DNA of 64,000 bases from Lewinellaceae bacterium (lineage in GTDB: Bacteria; Bacteroidota; Bacteroidia; Chitinophagales; Saprospiraceae), in the NCBI GenBank assembly GCA_020636355.1, contig JACJYB010000002.1:310001-374000 (forward strand). The letters run 5' to 3'. The notes under the pieces are model-generated. The model was not told the origin of the DNA. It saw nothing but the letters and a program-made list of their open reading frames with translations, and did no database searches. Below, piece after piece: positions 24,356 through 33,579 of this stretch. Position 1 is the first letter of the stretch, and every line of letters starts with the position of its first letter. Position numbers and translations under genes: made by a program.

Positions 24356-25667
24356 GAAAGCCTATTCCTGCGGCTGCCAGTTCTTGTAAAATGGGTTCAT
24401 AAAAGTCCTTTTGGACCGGAATATGCACACCAACCGGGAAGGAGGTACCCATCAGTATGTTTTTAGCCAAAATCCCCAATGGCAGACCGACTGTTTTGCT
24501 CATGGCCGTATGTTCATCTGTATCCCCTAGTACATCCAGAGTGGCGGTTTGAAGGAAACGCTGATTATCTTTTTCGAATTCGATCTGATGATGCATGAGA
24601 ATCCGGTCACGATCGCCCTTTTGGATTGACCATCGGTCCAACAATAAAACCTGCAGGACATCCGCCGGGGTGCCGGAATCCACCGGTAAGTGTTCATCTC
24701 CGAATAATCCCAGCCATTTCAGTGCGGTTATCCTTTCATCATGGGGTTCAACCCCTAAATAATTGGCTGTATCACCGAGAAGCCCATGTCCGAACGGTGG
24801 TACAAACCGGCGCAGGTACGTCGACCAGGTGGCAACCTCCAATTCATGCAGATTGGTCTTATCATCGGTTAGGCCCAACTGAATCAAACTGTGCCAGTCC
24901 CTGCAAAAACCGGGATACCGAAGCGTGCCGCGGTAAATTCGATCGACATCTTCCAACCCATACAGTTTCAAATACTGGAGCGAATCCCGGTTTGGATAGG
25001 AGTCGAACTGGCCGGAAACTCCCAGGTCCCATTTTTTGGTGTGTTCAAAAATGGATAGATAAGGAACACAACGGATTGTGCCGGCTTCAAGGTACTGGGC
25101 GGTGCCCTGTCCAGCCAATACAATATTGCGGGGATTCCAGGTGATTTTGTACTTCCAGGGATTATCCGTCACGGCTTTGGGCTCCATAAGCCCTCCCGTC
25201 ACCGAGTCAAAGGACCGGATCAATCCACCCTCCGACTTTATTGCATCAATCATTTGCATGGCGGACATGTGGTCGATCCCCGGATCAAGGCCCAGTTCAC
25301 CCATGATCAGAACACCTGCTTTTCGAGCTTCCTGATCAAGACCCCACATTTCCTTTGTGTGGTAAGACGCCGTTAATACCGGACAATGGTTGCGGATACC
25401 AAGGAGGGCAACCTGATAGTGGAGATTCGGCGGCAACAGCGATATAACCAGATTGCTGTTTTTGATTAAAAGATCAAGCTCCTCCGGGTTGAGTACGGAC
25501 AGCTTGACCGCTTCACCCTTTGGATGGCCACCGATTTTTCGCAATGCCAGGTCAAATTCCCGGTCTACCACCTGGATGGTCCACGGTTGCGATTCGGCTT
25601 GTTTCAATAAATAATCAATTAATGCCGTGGAGGATCTTCCTGCCCCTATCACCGTGATCTTTACCAT
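24324..25667 (-). CDS. Saccharopine dehydrogenase family protein
   Basis: The protein is 447 residues long from ATG 25667. The N-terminal Rossmann motif is VKITVIGAGRSSTALIDYLL, and GVLIMGELGLDPGIDHMSAM near 140 is a hallmark of the NADP-dependent, glutamate-forming saccharopine reductase/dehydrogenase type. The C-terminal half is the substrate domain. It may act in lysine degradation (saccharopine to aminoadipate semialdehyde plus glutamate) or in a related reductase reaction; the partner lysine-ketoglutarate reductase is not in the window. ATG 25667 is preferred over the ATG at 25691 because a promoter box sits at 25689-25696. It is the first gene of a cluster with the flippase and prmC. 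Confidence 0.87.
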   Translation of the reverse strand: MVKITVIGAGRSSTALIDYLLKQAESQPWTIQVVDREFDLALRKIGGHPKGEAVKLSVLNPEELDLLIKNSNLVISLLPPNLHYQVALLGIRNHCPVLTASYHTKEMWGLDQEARKAGVLIMGELGLDPGIDHMSAMQMIDAIKSEGGLIRSFDSVTGGLMEPKAVTDNPWKYKITWNPRNIVLAGQGTAQYLEAGTIRCVPYLSIFEHTKKWDLGVSGQFDSYPNRDSLQYLKLYGLEDVDRIYRGTLRYPGFCRDWHSLIQLGLTDDKTNLHELEVATWSTYLRRFVPPFGHGLLGDTANYLGVEPHDERITALKWLGLFGDEHLPVDSGTPADVLQVLLLDRWSIQKGDRDRILMHHQIEFEKDNQRFLQTATLDVLGDTDEHTAMSKTVGLPLGILAKNILMGTSFPVGVHIPVQKDFYEPILQELAAAGIGFHETKVALATL

Positions 25668-25688
25668 GAAATGTATTGATTTCGAAGG

Positions 25689-25696
25689 CAAAAATA
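25689..25696 (-). promoter_or_regulatory. -7 box before the saccharopine dehydrogenase-like gene
   Basis: TATTTTTG on the minus strand matches TAnnTTTG, 21 bases before ATG 25667. It overlaps the in-frame ATG at 25691 and so argues against that earlier start. Confidence 0.45.
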
Positions 25697-25744
25697 TCCA
25701 TTTTGCATTTTATTCTCTATTTTCCAAACCTCAAGGCCTTCGGA

Positions 25745-26233
25745 TTGAAAGAAAAAACCCTGGAACATCATTATACCATCATCACCGACACGCAGGAATT
25801 GAGTGATTCGGAACTTAATTTGCTCAAGCAGGCCTGGGAAGCTACAGCCACGAGCTACTCTCCCTACAGCAGGTTTGCTGTAGGCGCCGCAGTCTTGTTG
25901 GAAAATGGTGTGATCATCACCGGAAGCAATCAGGAAAATGCCTCCTTTCCGGTAGGGTCCTGCGCAGAACGCGTTGCTGTACATTTTGCCAAAGCCCAAT
26001 ATCCGGAAGAGGCCATTATAATGATCGCTATCCGGGCAAAAAAGGCGGACCATCCCATCATCCAGCCAGTCACTCCATGTGGTGCCTGCCGCCAATTGTT
26101 GATCGAAGTTGAGCATCAGCAAAAAAAACCAATAATACTGCTATTACAAGGGGAATCCGGACCGGTAATGCGGATCGGAGGGGTAAAAATCTTACTCCCC
26201 TTCTATTTTAGTGGAGATGTACTGCTCTCCTGA
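25745..26233 (+). CDS. cdd: Cytidine deaminase
   Basis: The protein converts cytidine or deoxycytidine to uridine or deoxyuridine in pyrimidine salvage. Zinc-binding residues are C73 and E75 in GSCAERVAVHFA and C112, C115 in TPCGACRQ; the substrate segment SPYSRFAVGAAVLLENG near 39-55 is also typical. I use TTG 25745 as start (162 residues, opening MKEKTLEHHY), because the frame upstream to ATG 25676 encodes a hydrophobic string unlike the family and would leave no room for a divergent promoter. The ATG at 25676 (185 residues) is the alternative. The end overlaps the convergent kdsB gene by 26 bases. Confidence 0.9.
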   Translation: MKEKTLEHHYTIITDTQELSDSELNLLKQAWEATATSYSPYSRFAVGAAVLLENGVIITGSNQENASFPVGSCAERVAVHFAKAQYPEEAIIMIAIRAKKADHPIIQPVTPCGACRQLLIEVEHQQKKPIILLLQGESGPVMRIGGVKILLPFYFSGDVLLS

Positions 26234-26966
26234 GTCTGTCCCGGGCAGCTTCCAGATCTCCCATCGTATCAATGCCGATCGGTTCATAAGATGTTTCTAC
26301 TACATGAATGGTAAAACCATGAGAAAGCCACCGCAATTGTTCAAGTTTTTCCTGCATTTCGAGAGTGGCCGGTGGCAAAGCCGCCAGCCTGAGCAGTATA
26401 TCCAGTTGGAAGCCATAAACTCCGATGTGCCGATAGTGGACATTTTGATTGATCCATTGATCGGGAGGAATATCCCTCAAAAAGGGTATGGCGGCTCGAC
26501 TGAAATACAACGCCCGGTCATTTTCTCCCCGGACACATTTGACCAGATTTGGGTTAACCAATTGATCCGTATTGTTAATCCTGTGAATTAATGTACCAAT
26601 TTGCCATTGATTTTTTTTCATCTGCGATACCAGGCCATCGATGGCATCCGGCTCGATGAAGGGCTCATCGCCCTGAACATTGATGATGATGGCATCAGAC
26701 GCGATCTGCAGGCTTTTCGCAACTTCTGCGATGCGATCGGTACCACTCGGATGATCCGGTGAGGTAATCACAATCTGATCGGTGAAAGTTTCTGCGACAT
26801 GGACGACTTTTTCATGGTCGGTTGCGATGATCACATCATCGACATGTTTACAACGCATCACTCGCTCATAGACATGCTGTATGACCGGTTTCCCTTCCAG
26901 ATCCAGTATAACCTTTTCAGGAAGTCGGGAAGAATTTAACCGGGCCGGTATGATAACAGTTGCCAT
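26208..26966 (-). CDS. kdsB: 3-deoxy-manno-octulosonate cytidylyltransferase
   Basis: The 252-residue enzyme activates Kdo with CTP to CMP-Kdo for inner-core lipopolysaccharide synthesis. It has the N-terminal nucleotide-binding motif IIPARLNSSRLPEK, DEPFIEPDAIDGLV near 95 with INVQGDEPF, and TSPDHPSGTDRIAEV near 66-80. These identify KdsB against related sugar nucleotidyltransferases such as NeuA. The start at ATG 26966 matches the family and lies 22 bases after a TAnnTTTG box; an in-frame ATG at 26990 overlaps that box. It shows that this organism makes a Kdo-containing LPS. Confidence 0.93.
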   Translation of the reverse strand: MATVIIPARLNSSRLPEKVILDLEGKPVIQHVYERVMRCKHVDDVIIATDHEKVVHVAETFTDQIVITSPDHPSGTDRIAEVAKSLQIASDAIIINVQGDEPFIEPDAIDGLVSQMKKNQWQIGTLIHRINNTDQLVNPNLVKCVRGENDRALYFSRAAIPFLRDIPPDQWINQNVHYRHIGVYGFQLDILLRLAALPPATLEMQEKLEQLRWLSHGFTIHVVETSYEPIGIDTMGDLEAARDRLRRAVHLH

Positions 26967-26987
26967 TGTTCGTGCTTTCCGAATGGA

Positions 26988-26995
26988 CAAAGGTA
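26988..26995 (-). promoter_or_regulatory. -7 box of kdsB
   Basis: TACCTTTG on the minus strand matches TAnnTTTG, 21 bases before ATG 26966. Confidence 0.45.
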
Positions 26996-27057
26996 TTTGT
27001 AAAAGGCAGGAATGATAAAAATACGCCCAATTATTTACATATTACATTATTTTATCA

Positions 27058-27065
27058 TATTTTTG
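27058..27065 (+). promoter_or_regulatory. -7 box of the LysM protein gene
   Basis: TATTTTTG matches TAnnTTTG and ends 15 bases before ATG 27081, favouring that start over the in-frame ATG at 27012. Confidence 0.4.
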
Positions 27066-27080
27066 TTAGAAATAGAACCT

Positions 27081-28034
27081 ATGCGCTGGATTTTACCACT
27101 CGTATTATGGGCCCAGTGGTCCTGGGCAACCGGCAACCCAACGAGTTACCTGACTCAAAAGGACACGATCATTGTACACATTACATCGAATGATCAAAAA
27201 GTCTTCAATCATATCGTGGAGGCCAAACAAACGCTGTATTCCCTGGCGCGATTCTATGGTCTTGATGTCTATCAGATATATGACTACAATCCCTGGTTGC
27301 GCAACCGGGTATTAGCCGTACACGATACCGTAATTGTTGCCCTGGACGAGCATCTACTGGTGACTGCCCGATCCGGAAATCCCAACGAATATGTACCCGT
27401 GTTCTATTCCGTGCGCAGTTCGGATAATTTATTCCGCATTGCTCGCAAATATTTTAACCAGAGTATAGAGACCATCAAAACATTAAACCACCTGGATGAC
27501 AACACATTATCCATCAATCAAAAACTACTCGTAGGATACATCAGCATTCAGGGGGCGGCTTCTGTTAATCCCGTGAACAAACCGATTTTAGTTAATCAGT
27601 CTATTGAAAATCAGGAGTCAGCCCCTATTTTTAGCGCCAGTAAACCACTGACCATCGACGAATCTACCGGATTACCGGTCGACAAACCTTCCATCCGCGA
27701 AGAAGTCACTGAACTGAAAGATGCTTTTACGGCACCGAAGATTTCCTATGCTTATGACGAGCGAAGAGGGGTAGCCCTTTGGAATAAAGACATCCGCCAA
27801 AAAACGGACCTTTATGCCATGGTGCGTGATGCTCCGATCGGTTCAACCGTCGAAATCACCAACCCGATGATCAATAAAACGGTTTATGCGAAGGTGATTG
27901 CCAATATGCCTGAAGAGGTATATCCCGATAACATTTGCATCATTGTATCTCCGGGTGTGGCCAACTTGCTCGGTGCGGTAGACTCCAAATTTTTCGTAAA
28001 AGTTAAATATCTTGCGCCCCAAATAGCAAAATAA
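27081..28034 (+). CDS. LysM-domain secreted protein with C-terminal RlpA-like barrel
   Basis: The protein has 317 residues from ATG 27081, starting with a signal peptide (MRWILPLVLWAQWSWATG). Two LysM-type units follow. The first spans about 30-95 (HIVEAKQTLYSLARFYGLDVYQIYDYNP). The second spans about 112-160 (YSVRSSDNLFRIARKYFNQS, then INQKLLVGYI). LysM units bind peptidoglycan. After a Pro/Ser-rich linker, residues about 225-317 resemble a double-psi beta-barrel as in RlpA (GVALWNKD, DAPIGSTVEITNPMINKTVYAKV). It probably remodels or binds cell-wall peptidoglycan. Its stop overlaps the ATG of the cystathionine beta-synthase gene (TAATG), though no functional link is apparent. Confidence 0.8.
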   Translation: MRWILPLVLWAQWSWATGNPTSYLTQKDTIIVHITSNDQKVFNHIVEAKQTLYSLARFYGLDVYQIYDYNPWLRNRVLAVHDTVIVALDEHLLVTARSGNPNEYVPVFYSVRSSDNLFRIARKYFNQSIETIKTLNHLDDNTLSINQKLLVGYISIQGAASVNPVNKPILVNQSIENQESAPIFSASKPLTIDESTGLPVDKPSIREEVTELKDAFTAPKISYAYDERRGVALWNKDIRQKTDLYAMVRDAPIGSTVEITNPMINKTVYAKVIANMPEEVYPDNICIIVSPGVANLLGAVDSKFFVKVKYLAPQIAK

Positions 28035-29392
28035 TGCACTATTGCCAAAACGTCCTTGAAACCATCGGAAACACGCCGATGATCCGGTTAAACAAAGTGG
28101 TCAAGGATGTGCCTGCCCTCGTACTCGGCAAAGTGGAAACATACAATCCCGGACATTCCATCAAAGACCGGATGGCGCTTAAAATGATAGAGGTCGCCGA
28201 AGACCAGGGATTGTTAAGACCCGGAGGCACAATCATCGAGTGCACGAGCGGCAATACGGGCATGGGGCTCGCCATTGCCGGGGTCATCAAAGGATACCGT
28301 TGCATTTTCACGACGAACGACAAACAGTCGAAGGAGAAAATAGATATGTTGAAGGCATTGGGGGCGGAGGTTATCGTGTGTCCCACCAATGTCACTCCGG
28401 ATGATCCGCGTTCATATTACTCCGTAGCCGATAAATTAAGCAAAGAAATCCCAAACTCGTTTTGGTGTAATCAATACGATAACCTGGCAAATTCCCAGGC
28501 CCATTACGAATCAACCGGTCCGGAGATCTGGGATCAGACCGAAGGTAAAATCACCCACCTGGTCGTTGGAGTAGGAACAGGAGGCACAGTATCCGGTACC
28601 GCTAAATTCCTGAAGGAGAAAAATCCCAATATCAAAGTATGGGGTATCGATACCTACGGGTCCGTGTTCAAAAAATACAAGGAGACCGGGATCTTTGATG
28701 ATAAAGAGATCTACCCCTATATCACCGAAGGCATTGGCGAAGACATCTTGCCTAAAAATGTTGACTTCAGCCTGATCGATCACTTCGAAAAGGTTACGGA
28801 TAAAGACGGAGCCCTGGCAGCGCGCCGCCTGGCCCGGGAAGAAGGTCTGCTGCTGGGCTATTCAGCTGGATCAGCGCTGGCCGGGCTGCTGCAAATGGCA
28901 GATCAACTGACTGCGGCTGATGTCGTTGTTGTGATCTTTCACGACCATGGCAGTCGCTACGTTGCAAAGATTTTTAACGACGACTGGATGCGCGATCGCG
29001 GCTTTCTGGATCAGGAAAAATCCGTCCGGGACATTCTTGGCAGCAAAAAAGGAGATGACTTCATCGCCGTTAAAGAAACAGACCGCGTTCGTGATGTATT
29101 TGAAATGATGAAATCGGTCGACATTTCCCAGGTTCCCGTAATCCAGGAAGGCAAGGTAATCGGATCCATCACGGAAACTGTGATCCTCAAATACTTGCTG
29201 GATAATCCGTTGAAGCATTCGGATGAGCCGGTTTCCGGGATCATGGGACCACCCTTTCCTCTCGTGGACCGTACGGTCAAACTAAAGGAACTCCATCGAT
29301 ACATCACCCGTGAAACACCGGCAGTGCTGGTAGAGGACGGGCAGGGAGGATATAACATCATCACCCAGTATGATTTGATTCATGCCGTATAA
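28034..29392 (+). CDS. Cystathionine beta-synthase with CBS-domain pair
   Basis: The 452-residue PLP enzyme condenses serine with homocysteine to cystathionine, or makes cysteine from O-acetylserine. K44 in HSIKDR is the PLP Schiff-base lysine, the phosphate-binding SGNTG occurs near 74, and the GTGGTVSGTA loop near 180 is present. Residues about 335-452 form two CBS domains (VRDVFEMMKSVDISQVPVIQEG and VKLKELHRYITRETPAVLVEDG), which in other organisms bind adenosyl compounds and regulate activity. N-terminal haem-binding sequence of the animal enzyme is absent. Cysteine synthase cannot be excluded, but the CBS pair favours cystathionine synthesis. The gene is coupled to the LysM gene by a TAATG overlap. 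Confidence 0.88.
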   Translation: MHYCQNVLETIGNTPMIRLNKVVKDVPALVLGKVETYNPGHSIKDRMALKMIEVAEDQGLLRPGGTIIECTSGNTGMGLAIAGVIKGYRCIFTTNDKQSKEKIDMLKALGAEVIVCPTNVTPDDPRSYYSVADKLSKEIPNSFWCNQYDNLANSQAHYESTGPEIWDQTEGKITHLVVGVGTGGTVSGTAKFLKEKNPNIKVWGIDTYGSVFKKYKETGIFDDKEIYPYITEGIGEDILPKNVDFSLIDHFEKVTDKDGALAARRLAREEGLLLGYSAGSALAGLLQMADQLTAADVVVVIFHDHGSRYVAKIFNDDWMRDRGFLDQEKSVRDILGSKKGDDFIAVKETDRVRDVFEMMKSVDISQVPVIQEGKVIGSITETVILKYLLDNPLKHSDEPVSGIMGPPFPLVDRTVKLKELHRYITRETPAVLVEDGQGGYNIITQYDLIHAV

Positions 29393-29416
29393 TGGCATGA
29401 AAAAATTTTCAGACAA

Positions 29417-31555
29417 TCAATTGCAAAACCGATCAAGAAAGGATTGGGCATCAGGAGATTTCAAAGCCAACGCGTTTTTAAAGTATCTGCATGCCTTTGC
29501 GTTTTGCCCGATTTGCAGGTAACCCTTCCCTAATTCAAGGTACACATCGGAAATATTTGGATTTATCTTCAGAACTTTCTCATACATGGAAATAGCCTCA
29601 TCGTACCGGGCCATGTCATTCAACACCTTAGCCTTAAGTATTAACGCGTTGTAATTTTTATCATTACCCTGTATTAAATCATCCAAAACACCTAATGCCA
29701 AATCATAGGACCCTTGTGCCCGAAGCGAACTGGCCATCAACCAAAGCACATATGGATTATCCGGTGCCAGTTCATTGGCCTTTAAGAGATCATTGAGCGC
29801 CTGATCTCTAAAACCTTTTCTTTCTTCCAGCTCCATCCGGCGAATATATAATTCAGCAATATCGGGCGCTTTTTCAATGGCATTATTTACCAGTGTTTCC
29901 GGAGGTTCTTCTCCATCGGTTTTGATAAAAATCGAGCTGCTAATGCTTATGTTATCCGTATAAAATTGAGCCAATAATGCGTAGTTTTTATCCCGCTCCA
30001 GGGCTTCAATCGGTACATTTGAACCCAACCGGTTTGAAAAATGATTCTCCCAAATACATACTGTCCCTTTTGGTGCATTCTTCACCAGGTCAAGTTTACA
30101 CAACGAGAATTTATCTTCGTTTCGATCGTACCCGCCGACCCAATAAAACCAACCGTGTGATACAAACGTTTTTGGCGCTTGTTCCAAGCCCAGTTTCTTA
30201 TAAGCCGTAACGATATCCGAGATCATATTTCGTTCCGGATTTAAATTTGCTTGCGGATTTTCAGTAATCAATGTATGCGCTAACAATACAATAATTACAG
30301 CGTAGGACCATTTGATCTGTCCGGCTTTATGCTTAATGCTGGTTCGAAGAAAAAACATGGCTACGAATGTCAATAGCGTCCAAAAAGCAACAATGGGGAC
30401 ATTATAATAATCAAGCTGATCAGTAATCAAGTGGTGGATTCGGAGTTTATTCCGATAAAATAATAGGGTAATCACCAATGCTGAGCCAGCTAAAATAAAT
30501 CCCATACTGCGCTTTCTGGTCATCTTATCTCCTTCCCAGCTTTGTAGCCAGTAATTAAATCCACCAAGCGCTATCATTGCAGTGAGTGGCGAAATGGGAA
30601 TGAGATTTCGTAAAAAAGCCGCCGACTGACCCAAATTTATTTTCCAGGCAAAGATCGAATACATGAGGAAACCAACAACCCATTGACCTTCGATGAGAAA
30701 ATTCCACTGTTTATCACGAATCCGGGTTATAAAGCCGATAAAAAAGAAAAAGAAAACCGTTGGGCCGAGAATGTAGAAATATCTTGAGAGATAGGTATTA
30801 AATGGTTGGTGGCCATATCTGTTTTCATCCGGGCCACCTTGTATCGTTCTGCTGATGATATATAATGGATCACCCGTCAAATACCACCCGGCTATATCCC
30901 ATACCAAAACGCCAATTCCCAATAGTGGTATTAATTTCCATTGTTTGTTTTGAATTAACACCCATGCCCATATTGGTAATATAATGGCCATCTCTGTCCT
31001 GGCTAATGGCAACAGGGCGCCGGCCAGCACAAAGAGCATCCATTGATGACTTAATGCCAAATACAACCCGATAGCGATCAGTGTAGCCGCTAATGGTTCT
31101 GTCATGGCATCCCTTCCAACTCCAAAAAAGAATGGTTGCAGCAACAAAAACGGGATAACTAAAAAAGCGAAATTCCAATTGAGAATCCGAGCGCTTTTAT
31201 ACAGAAAATAGGCGCCGGATGCCGAAATTGCGGACATCAAAATTGGAATTGAAGCTTTTCCCAAATGGACCGGAATAAAGAAAATCAACATAAATAACGG
31301 CCGGTTCCATAACTCAATAAACTGGGTCGGATCATGCCAGGCAGCTAGAGCATTGTAATAACGGGTAGGACAATCCTCATCCCAGGTCGAATTACTCAGG
31401 AGTCCCCATACCACATAAATTACATACAATCCAACCGTTAGAAGTATAGCCAGACGCTGTTCCTGTTCCGGAGGAATGAGATACCTGAACTTTACCTTTT
31501 CAATAGGGCTGGACTTGATGGTACCAGCAGATTTGGATTTTTTGCGGGCGCTCAT
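29417..31555 (-). CDS. GT-C glycosyltransferase-like membrane protein with C-terminal TPR domain
   Basis: The 712-residue protein has a lysine-rich N-terminal tail, then about 11 hydrophobic segments (residues 35 to 425) in the arrangement of GT-C glycosyltransferases of the GT39/ArnT family. An acidic pair in the first outer loop (STWDEDCPTRYYNAL) is the expected catalytic site. The C-terminal third is periplasmic: about 430-550 globular, then tetratricopeptide repeats about 555-700 (YNALILKAKVLNDMARYDEA, EISMYEKVLKINPNISDVYLELG). GT-C enzymes use polyprenyl-phosphate sugars to modify proteins or lipids. The fusion to TPRs suggests it docks a protein substrate. No glycosylation cluster surrounds it. 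Confidence 0.7.
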   Translation of the reverse strand: MSARKKSKSAGTIKSSPIEKVKFRYLIPPEQEQRLAILLTVGLYVIYVVWGLLSNSTWDEDCPTRYYNALAAWHDPTQFIELWNRPLFMLIFFIPVHLGKASIPILMSAISASGAYFLYKSARILNWNFAFLVIPFLLLQPFFFGVGRDAMTEPLAATLIAIGLYLALSHQWMLFVLAGALLPLARTEMAIILPIWAWVLIQNKQWKLIPLLGIGVLVWDIAGWYLTGDPLYIISRTIQGGPDENRYGHQPFNTYLSRYFYILGPTVFFFFFIGFITRIRDKQWNFLIEGQWVVGFLMYSIFAWKINLGQSAAFLRNLIPISPLTAMIALGGFNYWLQSWEGDKMTRKRSMGFILAGSALVITLLFYRNKLRIHHLITDQLDYYNVPIVAFWTLLTFVAMFFLRTSIKHKAGQIKWSYAVIIVLLAHTLITENPQANLNPERNMISDIVTAYKKLGLEQAPKTFVSHGWFYWVGGYDRNEDKFSLCKLDLVKNAPKGTVCIWENHFSNRLGSNVPIEALERDKNYALLAQFYTDNISISSSIFIKTDGEEPPETLVNNAIEKAPDIAELYIRRMELEERKGFRDQALNDLLKANELAPDNPYVLWLMASSLRAQGSYDLALGVLDDLIQGNDKNYNALILKAKVLNDMARYDEAISMYEKVLKINPNISDVYLELGKGYLQIGQNAKACRYFKNALALKSPDAQSFLDRFCN

Positions 31556-31901
31556 GTTATTTCCCTTTAAACTAGGTACAATACGTTACAAAGTGGGTAC
31601 ACCACGAACGATATTACTGATAATTTCTGAAAATTCAAACCGGCTGAATTGGATTCCAGGATCGGACTAATCCAATTTATTTGTACCAGGTATTTCAGAA
31701 GAAAATGCATTTGCGCAACAGCAATCAAGGCTGATTTCAAACGGATTAGGCGTTCAATCAACCGGAATGATAACTTATTGACAATCAATAAATTTTTAAC
31801 CAGATCTTATTTATTTCCGGACCTTGTAAGCAGTGGCAATAATTATTAAATTACGGCTTCATGAAGTATAATTCGGTTATGCTCACAAAAAAGTTATCCT
31901 A
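31556..31901. other. Intergenic region with no supported gene
   Basis: These 346 AT-rich bases separate the divergent GT-C and carboxylesterase genes. Short frames in it have no family resemblance, and I see no exact TAnnTTTG box, hairpin terminator or tRNA. Both genes presumably take their promoters from here. Confidence 0.5.
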
Positions 31902-33452
31902 ATGGTCTATGGCAATTACTTAGTGATCTTGCTCCTCAGCCTATCGAGCAATTGGTTAATACATGCAGTGGCCCCTCCTGCCGTACAGGTAACTGGTGGC
32001 CTGGTCGCCGGAAGTCTCGTTGAGGGTACAGAAATCCAAGTATTTAAAGGCATTCCCTTCGCCGCTCCGCCTACCGGACACAATCGCTGGAGGGCTCCCC
32101 AACCAGTCATTCCCTGGACGGGTGTCCGAAATTGTACCGCGTTCGGCCCCAGTCCCATGCAGTCCAAACCGGTACCATTTATGTACTGGTCGAAAGAATT
32201 TTTGATTCCCGAACAACCTATCAGTGAAGACTGCCTCTATTTGAATGTTTGGACAGGAGCCAAAGACAAAGCGGAAAAGCGGCCGGTACTGGTCTATATT
32301 TATGGAGGGGGTTTCAGAAGTGGAGGCAGCGGCTGTGCCATTTATGACGGGACCGCCATGGCTGAGAAGGGAATCATCTTTGTCAGCATTAACTACCGCG
32401 TCGGATGTTTCGGCTTTTTTGCACATCCGGAACTTACCGGTGAATCAGGATACGGAGCTTCGGGGAATTATGCACTCCTTGACATGATCGCTGCCCTGAA
32501 GTGGGTAAACGAGAATATTGAAGCTTTTGGCGGAGACCCGGATCAGGTGACGATTGCCGGGCAATCCGCCGGTTCCTATGGTGTGAATTTCCTGACGGCA
32601 TCTCCGTTGGCCAAAGGTTTGTTTTCGAAAGCTATCGGGGAGAGCGGCGCAAATTTCTATTCCAATGCGCTGCGCGGCAACTCCGAACTGAAAAATGCTG
32701 AAAATGCAGGATTGGAATATGGCCGTACGATGCAGGCCACTGATCTGGCAGCTCTACGTGAACTTCCGGCAGAAAAAATACTTGCTACCTACCATGGAAT
32801 CTCCTGGCCGATAGCTGACGACTATGTCCTTCCCGGCACAATAATGGGGATTTATCAAGCTTCCAAAGAAAACGATTTTGCATTACTTGCCGGGTGGAAT
32901 GCCAACGACATTGTGATGGGTCCACCCGTGAAACAGGCTGATTTTCACGCATCCATGGAGAAGCGCTTTGGAGATGAAGTGCATCAGTTATGGGAGTTAT
33001 ACCCGGATCGCAACCAGGAAGAATCCGATGCGGCTCAAAAAGCCATAAATCGCGACGAATCATTTGGAGTCCAGGTATACACCTGGGCCAAGTTGCATTC
33101 CGCCAACGGAAAACCGGTATTTCTATACAACTTCAACCACCGGCTACCTGCTTATGATCCCAGCACAGACTTTGGTGCATTTCACAGCGGCGAAATCGTC
33201 TATGCATACGATAACCTCAAAACACTGGACCGCCCCTGGCAAGCTAACGACCATCAGATCGCGGCCATGATGTCTTCATACTGGGTGAATTTTGTTCGTA
33301 CCGGCAATCCAAATGGGGAAGGATTGCCGAAATGGCCTGCCTTTGACGCAGTAGGCACCCAGACGATGGTTATCGATAACGAATGCAGGAATATGCCGCT
33401 CCCTACCCTGCCCCAGATCCGTTTTTGGGAGAATTATCTTCAAAACCATTGA
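31902..33452 (+). CDS. Type B carboxylesterase
   Basis: The 516-residue alpha/beta hydrolase has a signal peptide of about 24 residues, so it is exported. Family motifs are FKGIPFAAPPTGHNRWRAPQ near 48-67, SEDCLYLNVWTG near 105, the oxyanion region VLVYIYGGGFRSGGS near 125 and the nucleophile elbow TIAGQSAGSYG near 215. The catalytic His lies in GAFHSGEIVYAY near 420. Such enzymes hydrolyse carboxylic esters; para-nitrobenzyl esterase and cholinesterase are relatives. An environmental ester or xenobiotic is the likely substrate. The gene is monocistronic by spacing; the next gene begins 127 bases later. Confidence 0.9.
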   Translation: MVYGNYLVILLLSLSSNWLIHAVAPPAVQVTGGLVAGSLVEGTEIQVFKGIPFAAPPTGHNRWRAPQPVIPWTGVRNCTAFGPSPMQSKPVPFMYWSKEFLIPEQPISEDCLYLNVWTGAKDKAEKRPVLVYIYGGGFRSGGSGCAIYDGTAMAEKGIIFVSINYRVGCFGFFAHPELTGESGYGASGNYALLDMIAALKWVNENIEAFGGDPDQVTIAGQSAGSYGVNFLTASPLAKGLFSKAIGESGANFYSNALRGNSELKNAENAGLEYGRTMQATDLAALRELPAEKILATYHGISWPIADDYVLPGTIMGIYQASKENDFALLAGWNANDIVMGPPVKQADFHASMEKRFGDEVHQLWELYPDRNQEESDAAQKAINRDESFGVQVYTWAKLHSANGKPVFLYNFNHRLPAYDPSTDFGAFHSGEIVYAYDNLKTLDRPWQANDHQIAAMMSSYWVNFVRTGNPNGEGLPKWPAFDAVGTQTMVIDNECRNMPLPTLPQIRFWENYLQNH

Positions 33453-33579
33453 TTGCAGCCCTTCAACAGGCACCCTGGAATGACACTTAAATGCGGTCAT
33501 TTAGAAAGTTGAGCATGGAAATTGAATACCTTTACGCCAATATGATCTGTTTGAAATCGTTATTCAATAAACTGTGTAC

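Noticed and set aside
24626..25144. 172-codon plus-strand frame opposite the saccharopine dehydrogenase-like gene
   Set aside because: It overlaps a well-supported gene on the opposite strand and its protein is rich in Pro, Arg and His, as frame shadows are.
31567..31788. 73-codon frame in the gap before the carboxylesterase gene
   Set aside because: No ribosome-binding site, promoter box or recognisable domain.
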